Source: an uncultured Erythrobacter sp.
GTDB lineage: Bacteria; Pseudomonadota; Alphaproteobacteria; Sphingomonadales; Sphingomonadaceae
Reading direction: 5' to 3'
Assembly (NCBI GenBank): GCA_947501005.1
Contig: CANMTU010000001.1
Location: 2,380,501 to 2,444,500, forward strand
DNA: 64,000 nt
Shown: positions 16,004-30,310 of the stretch, one piece after another
Numbering within the stretch: position 1 is the first letter of the stretch
How the letters are laid out: the number at the start of each line of letters is the position of its first letter
Made by a program: the position numbers and the translations under genes
Notes under the pieces: model-generated
What the model was told of the DNA's origin: nothing
What the model saw: only the letters and a program-made list of their open reading frames with translations
The model's database searches: none

Positions 16004-18343
16004 TCAGGCGCTGGCGGACTGGCCGCGGCGGCGCAGTGCCTTGGCCCGCGCCCGGCGGTAGTCGAGCACCCCGCTCATCCCCTCGCGCCCGCGTGAATCC
16101 TCGATCGCGGCAAGGTCGATCCGGTCGCCCGGTTCCGGCTTGCTGATGAAGAAGCCCTGCGCCTCGTCGATCCCCAGTTCGCGCAAGGCGTCGAGCTGAT
16201 CGAGCCGCTCCACCCCCTCGGCGGTGGTCTCCATGCCCAGCGTCTGCGCCAGTTGCGCCACGCTGGCGACGATCGCGCGGGCATCGGCATCGGTATCGAC
16301 ATGTTCAACGAAATGCCGGTCGATCTTGAGTCGGTCGAACGGGAAACGCCGCAGATAGCTGAGCGAGGAATAGCCGGTTCCGAAATCGTCGAGCGCGATG
16401 CCGACGCCCAGTTCATGCAATTGCTGCAGGATCGCGAGATTGGCTTCGCCCGCCTCCATCAGGACGTTCTCGGTGATCTCGAACTCGACCTGTTTGGGGT
16501 TGATGTTGGTGGTGTGCAGCATCTGCGCGATGATGCCGAGCAGGCCCGGATCCTTGACCTGAGTGGGCGAGAGATTGATTGACAGGCGGATATTCGCATC
16601 CCGCATCGACATTTCGAGCAGGGCCTGGCGGATCACCCATTCCCCGATTGGTACGATCAGACCGGTGCTCTCTGCCACTGGGAGGAAATTGGCCGGCGAA
16701 ACCAGCCCGCGCCGGGGATGATGCCAGCGCAGCAGCGCCTCGATGGCGGTGACCTGACCGGTCGCAAGGTCGACGATAGGTTGGTAGTGCAGGCGGAACT
16801 CGCCGTTGGCGAGCGCCTCCGCCAGATCGATCTCCATTTCCCGGCGCGAACGCGCGGCGCGGTCCAGCTGCGCCTCGAACATGGCGAAATTGTCGCGGCC
16901 CTTGGATTTCGCCGCATACAGGGCAAGGTCGGCCCGCCGCATCAATTCGTCGGCATCGCATTCTCCATCGGCGCAGCGCGCGACGCCGACGCTGGTCGAA
17001 ATGCGGTAGGTCTGGCCGTCGATCAGGTAGGGCTGACGAACGATCGAAAGGAACCGGTGGGCGCGTTCGATCAGCAACCCGTCGCCGGCGCGGGTTTCCA
17101 TCAGGATGGCGAACTCGTCGCCCCCCAGCCGGGCCACGGTGTCGCCGCTACGCACTTCGCTTTCAAGCCTCGTGCCGACCTCGCGCAGCAGGCTGTCGCC
17201 TACCAGATGGCCGCGCGTGTCGTTGATCGCCTTGAAATCGTCGAGGTCGAGATAGAACATCACGACGTTGCCGTTGAGCTGGCTCCCGGCCGACAGGCTC
17301 TTGCGCAGGCGTTCGTTGAAGAGATAGCGGTTCGCCAGACCCGTCAGATTGTCGAAATGGGCCATGAAGGCGACCCGCTCTTCATTGCGACGGTCGGTGG
17401 TTATGTCGCGGGCGACGCCGCTCAAACGGCCGTCGGAATGGGTGCGGGCGGAAAGCTTCCACTCCCTCACCACGCCGCCGACAGTCAGGGACACGATAAG
17501 GTCGCGAAACGCCCGGCTCCCGGCGATGGCCTGTTCCAGCTTGGCCCGCCCGTCATCCGCCGACAGGAGCGCGGTCAGCGCGGTACCCTCCAGCTCGCTT
17601 GCCGGACGTTCGCAGGCGTCGCCGAAACGTTCGCTCACTTCGCGCAGCCGGCCTTGCGCATCCACGGTCCATAGCCAGTCGGACGAATGTTCCTCGTAAT
17701 CGTCGAGCAGCATGCGCACGGTTTCCGACGCCTCGGTCCGTTCGGCCTCGACATGGACGAGATCGTTCAGCGCCCGCTCCATCCGCGCCACCGCCGCCGT
17801 CAGCGTGAGGGCGTAGATCGCCAGCAGCAGGATGACCGGATAGGCATCGAGGCCCATGGTCGTCCACGCACTCGCCGCCAGGACCGCGCCCAGCAGCGCG
17901 ATGTGGAAATAGGCCAGCGGCGGCATCGCCCGGTGGACCAGCAGGACGCCGACATAGATCGCCGTGCCCACCACGCCGACGACCGCGATCTCGACCCCCT
18001 CGGCAACTTGCGACACGCCGAGGATCCCGATGGCCCAGACGAGGCTCGACAGGGCGAGGAAGGCCTGGCTGATCCGCACCAACCGGCCGAGATCTGCGGA
18101 CGAACAGCGTTCGTCGGTCCGCGCGATCAGGCTTCCCAGGCCCGCCAGCGAAACCGCCGCGGCACCAGCGCCCCAGATGAGTATCGCCGAGTAATACTGC
18201 GAATGCCGGAAGGCGATCAGCATGATCACGATGGAAGCGAGCGAAGAAGCCACCGCGAGAGGCGCGCTGCGGACGATGATGTCGAGCCGCCGCGCTTTCA
18301 CGGAGACCGTTGTAGTTCCAGCGTCGCCCCTGCGATCGGTCAT
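16004..18343 (-). CDS. membrane GGDEF-EAL c-di-GMP enzyme with PAS-like sensor
   Basis: 779 residues. The order is an N-terminal block of about six helices (residues about 25-190), a PAS-like region (about 220-300, WTVDAQGRLREVSERFG), a GGDEF domain and an EAL domain. The active site GGDEF lies at residues 407-411 and the EAL triplet at 535-537, with DDFGTGYSSLSYLRRFPFDRLKID further on. Both catalytic motifs are therefore intact; the net activity (synthase or phosphodiesterase) is unclear. The membrane part may sense a periplasmic or lipid signal. C-di-GMP may connect it with the PilZ-HTH protein at 29454, but that is speculation. Confidence 0.93.
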   Translation of the reverse strand: MTDRRGDAGTTTVSVKARRLDIIVRSAPLAVASSLASIVIMLIAFRHSQYYSAILIWGAGAAAVSLAGLGSLIARTDERCSSADLGRLVRISQAFLALSSLVWAIGILGVSQVAEGVEIAVVGVVGTAIYVGVLLVHRAMPPLAYFHIALLGAVLAASAWTTMGLDAYPVILLLAIYALTLTAAVARMERALNDLVHVEAERTEASETVRMLLDDYEEHSSDWLWTVDAQGRLREVSERFGDACERPASELEGTALTALLSADDGRAKLEQAIAGSRAFRDLIVSLTVGGVVREWKLSARTHSDGRLSGVARDITTDRRNEERVAFMAHFDNLTGLANRYLFNERLRKSLSAGSQLNGNVVMFYLDLDDFKAINDTRGHLVGDSLLREVGTRLESEVRSGDTVARLGGDEFAILMETRAGDGLLIERAHRFLSIVRQPYLIDGQTYRISTSVGVARCADGECDADELMRRADLALYAAKSKGRDNFAMFEAQLDRAARSRREMEIDLAEALANGEFRLHYQPIVDLATGQVTAIEALLRWHHPRRGLVSPANFLPVAESTGLIVPIGEWVIRQALLEMSMRDANIRLSINLSPTQVKDPGLLGIIAQMLHTTNINPKQVEFEITENVLMEAGEANLAILQQLHELGVGIALDDFGTGYSSLSYLRRFPFDRLKIDRHFVEHVDTDADARAIVASVAQLAQTLGMETTAEGVERLDQLDALRELGIDEAQGFFISKPEPGDRIDLAAIEDSRGREGMSGVLDYRRARAKALRRRGQSASA

Positions 18344-18545
18344 GTACGTCCCCTGTCACCCTTCCCCGGGATGATCTTCACGTATGTAAAACAAACATCC
18401 GGGGAAAAGTATAGTTAATCCTTGCTTCATCGGGATTTCGGGCTCGGTGCGGCCTCGATGCATCGGACCGGGCAGGTCGGAAGGCGCAGGCGCCCGGGTT
18501 CGAACGATCAAAACCAGGCGGTTGTGCGCGCTTCGGCGGCAAACG

Positions 18546-18576
18546 AAAAAGCCCCGCCGATTCGCATCGGCGGGGC
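18546..18576 (-). terminator. rho-independent terminator after rpoC
   Basis: GCCCCGCCGAT (18551-18561) pairs with ATCGGCGGGGC (18566-18576) around TCGC; on the minus strand TTTTTCG follows. It sits about 35 bases past the rpoC stop. Confidence 0.93.
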
Positions 18577-18610
18577 CATTTCGTTCGGGCGGGGCGAAAC
18601 CGCGCCGGGC

Positions 18611-22939
<4,329 letters not shown>

Positions 22940-23044
22940 TTTCGTGTTCCCAATGATGGGTTCAAAACCAGTAAGTCCCTGCGACCTGAGATGTGACGAA
23001 TAGTCGTCGTCTCAGGTCGAAGGGTAGATTGAGCGTCGGTTCGA

Positions 23045-26000
23045 TTACTCCGCCGCGATCGCCAGGCCGTCGTCGTCCTCGTCGTCGGCGTGGTCCTTCA
23101 GTTCGACGTTCAGGCCGAGGCTGCGCATTTCCTTGACGAGCACGTTGAAGCTTTCCGGAATACCCGCCTCGAACGTGTCGTCGCCCTTGACGATGGCTTC
23201 GTAGACCTTGGTCCGCCCGATCACGTCGTCCGACTTCACGGTGAGGATTTCCTGCAAGGTATACGCCGCGCCGTAGGCCTGGAGCGCCCAGACCTCCATC
23301 TCACCGAAGCGCTGGCCGCCGAACTGCGCCTTACCGCCCAGCGGCTGCTGGGTGACGAGGCTGTAGGGGCCGATGGACCGGGCGTGGATCTTGTCGTCGA
23401 CCAGGTGGTGAAGCTTCAGCATGTAGATGATGCCCACCGTCACCCGGCGGTCGAACGGCTCGCCCGAGCGCCCGTCATAGAGGATCGACTGACCCGAGGC
23501 ATGCAGACCGGCTTTCTCGAGTTCCACCGTCACGTCGCCTTCGCGCGCGCCGTCGAACACCGGGGTGCCCATCGGTACGCCCGTCCGCAGATTGCCGGCG
23601 AGTTCCACGATCTCCTCGGTCGAACGGCCGTCGATCGCACCGTGATATTGCTCGCCATAGGCATCCTTCAACCGCTCGATCACGGCTTCGGGGGGCTTGG
23701 CGCTGGCATAGTCGTCGGCGGCGTTCGGGTTGGCGTCCTTCCACTCTTCCAGCGCGCCCGCGATCTGGTGGCCCAGATTGCGCGCCGCCATGCCGAGATG
23801 GGTCTCGAAGATCTGCCCGACGTTCATGCGGCTGGGCACGCCCAGGGGGTTGAGCACGATATCGACCGGCGTCCCGTCTTCGAGGAACGGCATGTCCTCG
23901 ACCGGCAGGATACGGCTGATGACGCCCTTGTTGCCGTGCCGGCCGGCCATCTTGTCGCCCGGCTGCAGCTTGCGCTTCACCGCGACGAACACCTTGACCA
24001 TCTTGAGCACGCCCGGTGCAAGTTCGTCGCCCCGTTCGAGCTTCTCGCGGCGATCCTCGAACTTGTCGTCGATGATCTTCACGGCTTCGTCGTATTGCGA
24101 CTTCACCGCCTCGATCTGCGCCTGCCGGCCGTCGTCCGCCACCGCGAACTTGAACCATTCGTGCCGATCGATCCCGTCGAGCATCTCTTCGGTGATTTCC
24201 GCACCCTTCTTGACGCCCTTGGGCGCGGCGGAAGCGGTCTGCCCGGTCAGCATGTCGCGCAGGCGATTGTAGGTCGCCCGGTTGAGGATGGCGCGTTCGT
24301 CGGCGGCATCCTTGCGCAGCCGCTCGATCTCGTCGTTCTGGATCGCCCGGGTACGGTCGTCGATCTCGATGCCGTGGCGGTTGAACACCCGCACCTCGAC
24401 CACCGTGCCGGCAACACCCGGCGGCAGCCGCAGCGAGGTGTCGCGCACGTCACTCGCCTTTTCGCCGAAGATCGCGCGCAGGAGCTTTTCCTCCGGCGTC
24501 ATCGGAGATTCGCCCTTGGGCGTGATCTTGCCCGCGAGAATGTCGCCCGGATGCACTTCGGCCCCGATATAGACGATGCCCGCCTCGTCGAGGTTGCGCA
24601 GCGCTTCCTCGCCGACATTGGGAATGTCGCGGGTGATGTCTTCCGGCCCGAGCTTCGTGTCGCGCGCCATCACTTCGAATTCCTCGATGTGGATCGAGGT
24701 GAAGACGTCGTCCTTCACGATGCGCTCGGAAATGAGGATCGAGTCCTCGTAGTTGTAGCCGTTCCAGGGCATGAACGCGACGAGGCTGTTGCGGCCCAGC
24801 GCCAGTTCGCCGAGATCGGTCGAGGGACCGTCAGCAATGACGTCGCCCGGCTCCACGCTCTCGCCCACCTTCACCAGCGGACGCTGGTTGATGCAGGTGT
24901 TCTGGTTGGAACGCTGGAACTTCTGCAGCGTGTAGATGTCGACGCCGGACTGGCCGGCCTCGACATCGCCGATCGCGCGGATCACGATCCGGGTCGCATC
25001 GACCTGGTCGACGATACCGCCGCGCTTGGCGGTGATCGCCGCGCCCGAATCGCGCGCCACGGTTTCTTCCATGCCGGTGCCGACGAACGGCGCCTCGGCC
25101 TTGACCAGGGGCACGGCCTGGCGCTGCATGTTGGAACCCATCAGCGCGCGGTTGGCGTCATCGTTTTCCAGGAACGGAATGAGCGATGCGGCGACCGAGA
25201 CGAGCTGCTTGGGGCTGACGTCCATCAGCGTGATCTGCTCGCGCGGGGCCATCAGGTTGTCGCCATTGTGACGCGCGGAGACCAGTTCTTCCACGAAGCT
25301 GCCATCGTCGGTCAGCTCGGCGGAAGCCTGCGCCACGGTGTGCTTCTGCTCTTCCATCGCGGAGAGGTAGATCACGTCGCTGGTGACCTTGCCGTCCTTG
25401 ATCTGGCGGTAGGGCGTTTCGATGAAGCCGTACTTGTTGACCCGCGCAAAGGTGCTGAGCGAGTTGATCAGGCCGATGTTCGGGCCTTCCGGCGTTTCGA
25501 TCGGGCAGATACGGCCATAGTGCGTGGGGTGAACGTCGCGCACTTCGAAGCCTGCACGCTCACGCGTCAGGCCGCCGGGCCCGAGGGCGGACACGCGGCG
25601 CTTGTGCGTCACTTCCGAGAGCGGGTTGGTCTGGTCCATGAACTGCGAAAGCTGGCTGGAGCCGAAGAACTCGCGCACGGCGGCGACCGCAGGCTTCGCA
25701 TTGATGAGGTCGTTCGGCATTACGGTGCTGACATCCACGCTGGACATCCGCTCCTTCACCGCACGCTCCATACGCAGCAGGCCGACGCGGTACTGGTTTT
25801 CCAACAGCTCGCCCACAGAACGCACGCGGCGGTTGCCGAGGTTGTCGATGTCGTCGACTTCGCCCTTGCCGTCCTTCAGGTCGACCAGTTCCTTGACCAC
25901 GGCAAGGATGTCTTCCTTGCGCAGCGTGGTCACCGTGTCCTCGGCATCGAGTTCGAGGCGCATGTTGAGCTTGACGCGGCCGACGGCGGACAGGTCGTAA

Positions 26001-27226
26001 CGCTCGGCATCGAAGAACAGGCCTTCGAACAGGGCCTCGGCGGTTTCCTTGGTCGGCGGTTCGCCGGGACGCATCACCTTGTAGATCGCCTCGAGGCCTT
26101 CGTCACGGTTCTCCGCCTTGTCGACCTGCAGCGTGTTGCGCATCCAGGCGCCGGTGTTGATGTGATCGATATCGAGCAGCTCGATCCCGTCGACGCCCGC
26201 TTTGTCGAGCACTTCGAGGTTCTCGCCCGAAACTTCCTCGCCCGCCTCGATGTAGATGCGGCCGGTGCCTTCGTCGATCATGTCGTGCGCGGCGTAGCGA
26301 CCGAAGATTTCCTCGCTCGGCAGCAGCAGCGTCTCGAGCCCGTCCTTCTTCGCCTTGTTGGCGGCGCGCGGGCTGATCTTGTGGCCGGCGGCGAACACTT
26401 CCTCGCCGGTCTTGGCGTCGATCAGCGGGAAGGCCGGCTTCTGGCCGCGCCAGTTTTCGGGCACGAACGGGATCTGCCAACCATCCTTCGCACGGCTCCA
26501 CGTCACGGTGTCGTAGAAGTGGGCTAGAATATCCTCGCTATCGAGGCCGAGCGCGAACAGCAGCGAGGTGACCGGCATCTTGCGCTTGCGGTCGATCCGG
26601 ACGTTGACGATGTCCTTCGCGTCGAATTCGAAATCGAGCCAGCTACCCCGATACGGAATGATTCGTGCCGCGAACAGCAGCTTGCCCGAAGAGTGCGTCT
26701 TGCCGCGATCGTGGTCGAACAGAACGCCGGGCGAACGGTGCATCTGACTGACGATGACGCGTTCGGTGCCGTTGATGACGAAGGTGCCGTTCTCGGTCAT
26801 GAGCGGCATGTCGCCCATGTACACGTCCTGCTCCTTAATATCGAGGACCGAGCGGGTTTCGGTCTCCTGATCCACTTCGAACACGATGAGGCGCAGCGTC
26901 ACCTTCATCGGCGCGGCATAGGTAATCCCGCGCTGACGGCATTCGACGATGTCGTATTTCGGCGATTCGAGTTCGTAATGCACGAAATCGAGCTCGGCCG
27001 TGCCGGCGAAATCACGCAGCGGGAAGACCGAGCGCAGGGTCTTTTCCAGGCCGGAAACGTACCCCGTCTCCTTGTCCGAGCGCAGGAATTGCTCGTAGCT
27101 TTCCCGCTGCACCTCGATGAGATTCGGCATGTCCACCACTTCGTGGATGTCGCCGAAGATCTTGCGGATGCGACGCTTCGCCGTACCCGAAGCCAGTTCG
27201 CGGGGTGCCTTCGCCTTGGTAGCCAT
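23045..27226 (-). CDS. rpoB: DNA-directed RNA polymerase subunit beta
   Basis: 1393 residues from ATG 27226. The start was chosen because [36 protein letters not shown] is the normal N-terminus; the frame continues upstream but is unlike RpoB. Rifampicin-region signatures are present ([25 protein letters not shown]), as are the catalytic [12 protein letters not shown] and [14 protein letters not shown]. No clear Shine-Dalgarno site precedes the ATG. It begins an rpoB-rpoC unit that faces away from rplJ-rplL, an arrangement discussed in the findings. Confidence 0.99.
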   Translation of the reverse strand: MATKAKAPRELASGTAKRRIRKIFGDIHEVVDMPNLIEVQRESYEQFLRSDKETGYVSGLEKTLRSVFPLRDFAGTAELDFVHYELESPKYDIVECRQRGITYAAPMKVTLRLIVFEVDQETETRSVLDIKEQDVYMGDMPLMTENGTFVINGTERVIVSQMHRSPGVLFDHDRGKTHSSGKLLFAARIIPYRGSWLDFEFDAKDIVNVRIDRKRKMPVTSLLFALGLDSEDILAHFYDTVTWSRAKDGWQIPFVPENWRGQKPAFPLIDAKTGEEVFAAGHKISPRAANKAKKDGLETLLLPSEEIFGRYAAHDMIDEGTGRIYIEAGEEVSGENLEVLDKAGVDGIELLDIDHINTGAWMRNTLQVDKAENRDEGLEAIYKVMRPGEPPTKETAEALFEGLFFDAERYDLSAVGRVKLNMRLELDAEDTVTTLRKEDILAVVKELVDLKDGKGEVDDIDNLGNRRVRSVGELLENQYRVGLLRMERAVKERMSSVDVSTVMPNDLINAKPAVAAVREFFGSSQLSQFMDQTNPLSEVTHKRRVSALGPGGLTRERAGFEVRDVHPTHYGRICPIETPEGPNIGLINSLSTFARVNKYGFIETPYRQIKDGKVTSDVIYLSAMEEQKHTVAQASAELTDDGSFVEELVSARHNGDNLMAPREQITLMDVSPKQLVSVAASLIPFLENDDANRALMGSNMQRQAVPLVKAEAPFVGTGMEETVARDSGAAITAKRGGIVDQVDATRIVIRAIGDVEAGQSGVDIYTLQKFQRSNQNTCINQRPLVKVGESVEPGDVIADGPSTDLGELALGRNSLVAFMPWNGYNYEDSILISERIVKDDVFTSIHIEEFEVMARDTKLGPEDITRDIPNVGEEALRNLDEAGIVYIGAEVHPGDILAGKITPKGESPMTPEEKLLRAIFGEKASDVRDTSLRLPPGVAGTVVEVRVFNRHGIEIDDRTRAIQNDEIERLRKDAADERAILNRATYNRLRDMLTGQTASAAPKGVKKGAEITEEMLDGIDRHEWFKFAVADDGRQAQIEAVKSQYDEAVKIIDDKFEDRREKLERGDELAPGVLKMVKVFVAVKRKLQPGDKMAGRHGNKGVISRILPVEDMPFLEDGTPVDIVLNPLGVPSRMNVGQIFETHLGMAARNLGHQIAGALEEWKDANPNAADDYASAKPPEAVIERLKDAYGEQYHGAIDGRSTEEIVELAGNLRTGVPMGTPVFDGAREGDVTVELEKAGLHASGQSILYDGRSGEPFDRRVTVGIIYMLKLHHLVDDKIHARSIGPYSLVTQQPLGGKAQFGGQRFGEMEVWALQAYGAAYTLQEILTVKSDDVIGRTKVYEAIVKGDDTFEAGIPESFNVLVKEMRSLGLNVELKDHADDEDDDGLAIAAE

Positions 27227-27663
27227 AAAGGAGCTGTGCCTCTTTTTCGTGTGCCGTGCGCCCGGCCAGCCGCATGGGGCCAACGGGCGGAAATTCGCTG
27301 TCTCGTGCGGGAAAGGACCAATGCGACGCGAAAAAGCCGCAGCGAAAGCACACCCGTAGCGGTAGCAGCTGCAGCTTGATAAGCGTCGCGATATGGAAAC
27401 GCCGCTTCCATCCTGTATCCGATCCCCGCGCATGGATCGGATTCGCTCGAAGCGTGCGGTTGCCAGGGCATGTAGGATATATGCGGCGCCCTGTCAATAA
27501 ACCGGGCTGAAACTGCGACGGCGAAGATCGGTTCCGCCCAGCAGGGGTTCGGCCTAAAGCGGTTCGGTTAAAAAAACTTGAGCGAAACGATAATTGTGTT
27601 TGCATCCGAGCAACAATGCGGCCATTTTAAGGCGGCCACATTTGAGGCACAAAGGAATAGATC
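27227..27663. other. divergent control region between rpoB and the repeat lipoprotein
   Basis: 437 bases without a gene. It carries a good sigma-70-type promoter for rpoB at 27469-27497, which implies an rpoB leader of about 235 bases, and the upstream region of the plus-strand lipoprotein at 27664. No clear leader RNA structure or ribosomal protein binding site was recognised. Confidence 0.5.
27469..27497 (-). promoter_or_regulatory. probable rpoB-rpoC promoter
   Basis: On the minus strand a perfect -35 TTGACA (27492-27497) is followed after 17 bases by TACATG (27469-27474). TATATC, 10 bases after the -35, is an alternative -10 with poor spacing. The leader to rpoB is then about 235 bases. 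Confidence 0.55.
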
Positions 27664-27927
27664 ATGAAAAAGTTTGCTCTCCTCGCCCTTCCCCTCGCTC
27701 TCGGCGTCGTAGCTTGCGACAACTCGGCTGAAACTGCCGTCGAAGAACCGATGGCGACCGACACGATGGCTGCCGATCCGATGGCTGCTGACCCGATGGC
27801 GACCGACACGATGGCTGCCGATCCGATGGCGACCGACACGATGGCCGCTGATCCGATGGCGACCGACACGACGGCTGCCGATCCGATGGCGACCGAAACC
27901 CCGGCTGCGACCGAAACCCCGATGTAA
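27664..27927 (+). CDS. small lipoprotein with MATDT/MAADP repeats
   Basis: 87 residues. A type II signal peptide (MKKFALLALPLALGVVAC, lipobox VVAC near residue 18) leads to a mature part that is almost entirely repeats of MATDTMAADP, built from Asp, Met, Ala and Thr. There is no hydrophobic core. The ATG follows GGAATAGATC. It sits alone between rpoB and rplJ and ends at the terminator at 27971. The acidic, Met-rich composition could bind metal or act as an envelope spacer; I do not recognise a family. Confidence 0.72.
   Translation: MKKFALLALPLALGVVACDNSAETAVEEPMATDTMAADPMAADPMATDTMAADPMATDTMAADPMATDTTAADPMATETPAATETPM
27749..27901 (+). repeat. tandem repeat inside the small lipoprotein gene
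   Basis: Units of about 30 bases (CCGATGGCGACCGACACGATGGC and close variants) recur about five times, with a 15-base half-unit near 27780. The product is a repeat of MATDTMAADP. Period lengths are multiples of three, so copy-number change keeps the frame. Confidence 0.85.
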
Positions 27928-28375
27928 TCGTCTTCGGCAGGCGACTCGCCTGTCGATATCGATACGATCAGAAGGCTCGTCGCATTGCGGCGGGCCTTTT
28001 TCTTTGCCTGCGCTCCTGTTGGATGGCGCCGGCAGGGCAGCATACGCTGCCGCAGGTCCGCCTTCGAGGCTTGACTGGTTCGCCCGAGCAGCTAAAGGCC
28101 CGCGCTTGACCGGCGCGGTCTCGCCCTGTGCGAGTTATGTGTCGGTCATCCGTCCAAGACAGTCGGCGGCGAGGAGCAATCCTTGTCTTAATTTCCGGCC
28201 CAGACGGGGAAAAGAGATTACTCGGGCGGAAATTTCGCCCACCGCGCCAATGGCGCACCTCCTTCCTCGATCGACGGACTCGCCCGTGCAGGAGCCTATC
28301 GGCACCCTTGCGCGGACACATGGAGCCGGCCGTATCGGGAGCCATCCCGGCACGGCCATAGTGAAGGAGTATGGC
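27928..28375 (+). other. leader region of rplJ
   Basis: Apart from the terminator at 27971, no gene is seen. The last 250 bases are the probable rplJ leader. A TTGACC at 28108-28113 is a possible -35, but no good -10 stands 16-18 bases on. Short inverted repeats (AAGACA 28156-28161 with TGTCTT 28194-28199) and a GC-rich segment at 28290-28350 could be the L10-binding leader used for ribosomal autoregulation. I could not match the consensus by eye. Confidence 0.4.
27971..28003 (+). terminator. terminator after the small lipoprotein gene
   Basis: AGGCTCGTCGC (27973-27983) pairs, with mismatches, with GCGGCGGGCCT (27987-27997) around ATT, and a TTTTTCTTT run follows. Confidence 0.75.
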
Positions 28376-28891
28376 ATGGATCGTTCGCAGAAAACCGATG
28401 CGGTCGCCGAGCTCAACGATGTCTTCAACCGGGCGGGCGTGGTGGTTGTCACCCGCAACCTGGGCCTTTCGGTCGCACAGTCGACCGAACTGCGCGCGAA
28501 GATGCGGGAAGCCGGTGCATCGTTCAAGGTTGCGAAGAACAGTCTCGCCAAGCTCGCCCTGAAGGACACCGACTACGAGGGAATCGATGAATTCCTGACC
28601 GGTCCGACCGCTCTTGGATATTCCGAGGATCCGGTCGCCGCGGCGAAGGCCGCGGTGGAGTTCGCCAAGACGACCGACAGACTTGAAATCGTCGGTGGTT
28701 CGATGGGCGCGCAGAAGCTCGACGAAGCGGGGGTGCGGTCGCTGGCCTCTATGCCCAGCCTCGACGAACTTCGTGGCACGATCGTGGGCCTCCTCAACGC
28801 GCCGGCGACGAAGGTCGTCCGCACGATCAAGGAACCCACTTCGATGCTTGCTCGCGTCTTCGGCGCCTATGGCGCCAAGGAAGCGGCATAA
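28376..28891 (+). CDS. rplJ: 50S ribosomal protein L10
   Basis: 171 residues from ATG 28376, chosen because GAAGGAG at 28362-28368 lies at good spacing and MDRSQKTDAVAELNDVF is the normal L10 start. An earlier ATG at 28371 is out of frame. L10 forms the base of the ribosomal stalk and binds L7/L12 dimers through its C-terminal helix. The sequence shows AKNSLAKLAL and SLDELRGTIVGLLNAPATKVV as expected. rplL follows after 87 bases, forming the normal rplJ-rplL pair. The usual downstream rpoB is not here. Confidence 0.97.
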   Translation: MDRSQKTDAVAELNDVFNRAGVVVVTRNLGLSVAQSTELRAKMREAGASFKVAKNSLAKLALKDTDYEGIDEFLTGPTALGYSEDPVAAAKAAVEFAKTTDRLEIVGGSMGAQKLDEAGVRSLASMPSLDELRGTIVGLLNAPATKVVRTIKEPTSMLARVFGAYGAKEAA

Positions 28892-28978
28892 GCCACCGAA
28901 CGCGACTGTTTATCGCAAGCACGTATTCAACGGGGCATCAGACATACCGCCCCGGCCCTTATATTGGAGTGAAGTATC

Positions 28979-29356
28979 ATGGCAGACATCGCCAAGCTGG
29001 TTGAAGAACTGAGCAAACTGACCGTCATGGAAGCCGCCGAGCTTGCCAAGGCGCTGGAAGAAGAGTGGGGCGTTTCCGCCGCCGCAGCCGTTGCCGTAGC
29101 CGGCCCCGCCGGTGGCGGCGATGCGGGTGCGGCTGCCGAAGAGCAGACCGAATTCGACGTGATCCTCACCGGTGACGGTGGCAAGAAGATCCAGGTCATC
29201 AAGGAAGTCCGTGCCATCACCGGCCTCGGCCTTACCGAAGCCAAGGCGCTGGTCGAAGGCACGCCCAAGCCGCTCAAGGAAGGCGTCAACAAGGCGGAAG
29301 CCGAAGAGGTCAAGAGCAAGATCGAAGCAGCCGGCGGTACCGTCGAGCTCAAGTAA
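28979..29356 (+). CDS. rplL: 50S ribosomal protein L7/L12
   Basis: 125 residues. The N-terminal dimerisation part ([25 protein letters not shown]), an Ala/Gly-rich hinge and the C-terminal factor-binding domain ([36 protein letters not shown]) are complete. The stalk recruits translation factors. A strong terminator ends the rplJ-rplL unit at 29389. Confidence 0.98.
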   Translation: MADIAKLVEELSKLTVMEAAELAKALEEEWGVSAAAAVAVAGPAGGGDAGAAAEEQTEFDVILTGDGGKKIQVIKEVRAITGLGLTEAKALVEGTPKPLKEGVNKAEAEEVKSKIEAAGGTVELK

Positions 29357-29388
29357 GCTTCGTTCGGGCTGTTGCTCGCAACAAACGG

Positions 29389-29417
29389 GGGCGGTGCCGC
29401 GCGGCGCCGCCCTTTTT
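29389..29417 (+). terminator. rho-independent terminator after rplL
   Basis: GGGCGGTGCCGC (29389-29400) pairs with GCGGCGCCGCCC (29401-29412), a compact GC-rich hairpin followed by TTTTT. The next gene is on the other strand, so rplJL is a closed unit. Confidence 0.9.
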
Positions 29418-29453
29418 CGTGTCCGGCATGACGGCGCCGATCGGCGCCCGCGC

Positions 29454-30188
29454 CTAGCCGAAATCGATGTCGATCGTCACCTTGTCGGTCGAGACCCCCG
29501 CCAGATCGGCGATGACCGAGCGGCTGGCGGAAATGGTTTCCGCCAGATTGCCCGGCGCCTGGTCCGGCACCTGTTCCTCGCCCTCGCCGATCCCGAACAG
29601 CAGGTAGGATTCGCTGACGCCGAGCAGCCCGGCCAGCATCGCCAGCGCTTTCTGGCGGGGGCGGACGCGCTCGGTTTCCCATTTCCACAAGGTCGGCTTG
29701 GTCACGCCGGTCGCCTTGGCCAGGCTGACCATGGAATAGCTCGACGCCATGCGGAGCCGTTTGAGGCGTTGTCCGAAAGTCTCTTCAGTCATTTCGCGGG
29801 GCTTGTTCGGCTCGTTCGTTTTGCTGTCCGGTTGCGCTTTCAACTGCACGGCGCTCAATTCGCCCTGGCTGAGGGGCTCGGAGAACCGGCAGCCGAAAAG
29901 ATCGCCGGAATTCCATACGATCTGCGCGGTTTTCTCGCCCGCTTCGGGAAGAACGATCGTCAGCATCTCGCGAATATCGAGCTCGCATGCCGTCCGTAGC
30001 AGCATGCCGCGCGACGAGATGTTCAGGATATCGACCGCAGGCCCCAGATGCTGTTGCCGCGCGGTCGTCGCCAGCACCAGTTTCCGGCGCGGCTCCTTTC
30101 GCCGCGATCCAGCCTCGGCCGCGTGGTCGAGGGTACCGCTGGCTACTACCGTAATACCGCGTCCCGTCGGGGACGAAGGTGAGGGCAT
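29454..30188 (-). CDS. PilZ domain fused to an XRE-type HTH regulator
   Basis: 244 residues. The N-terminal half is a PilZ domain with both c-di-GMP contacts intact: R30-xxx-R34 (RKEPR) and N56-x-S58-xx-G61 (NISSRG). After a Lys/Pro linker (about 120-133), residues 139-196 form a Cro/CI-type HTH (RLKRLRMASSYSMVSLAKATGVTKPTLWKWETERVRP). The C-terminus is acidic. A c-di-GMP receptor joined to a DNA-binding domain suggests a transcription factor controlled by c-di-GMP, but this is inference. The ATG at 30188 may not be the only start; a TTG or GTG inside is possible. Confidence 0.85.
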   Translation of the reverse strand: MPSPSSPTGRGITVVASGTLDHAAEAGSRRKEPRRKLVLATTARQQHLGPAVDILNISSRGMLLRTACELDIREMLTIVLPEAGEKTAQIVWNSGDLFGCRFSEPLSQGELSAVQLKAQPDSKTNEPNKPREMTEETFGQRLKRLRMASSYSMVSLAKATGVTKPTLWKWETERVRPRQKALAMLAGLLGVSESYLLFGIGEGEEQVPDQAPGNLAETISASRSVIADLAGVSTDKVTIDIDFG

Positions 30189-30310
30189 TGTAACGACCTT
30201 TATTATCTTATGTATGTTCTTAGCCTAGGCCTTACCGATAGCAAACGCAATGTCGGATTTACCCGTTAATCGCTGATTCCCTAGCGAAAATTGGACGCGA
30301 GCGGCTTACC

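Noticed and set aside
18480..18550. A GGTTCGAA segment that looked like a tRNA T-loop
   Set aside because: The arms around it do not pair, and no acceptor or anticodon stem can be built.
23090..26527. A 1145-codon open frame opposite rpoB
   Set aside because: Same kind of shadow; rpoB is unmistakable on the minus strand.
28100..28375. A full L10 leader motif before rplJ
   Set aside because: Such a leader is expected, but I could not line up its conserved core by eye, so it is not listed as a feature of its own.
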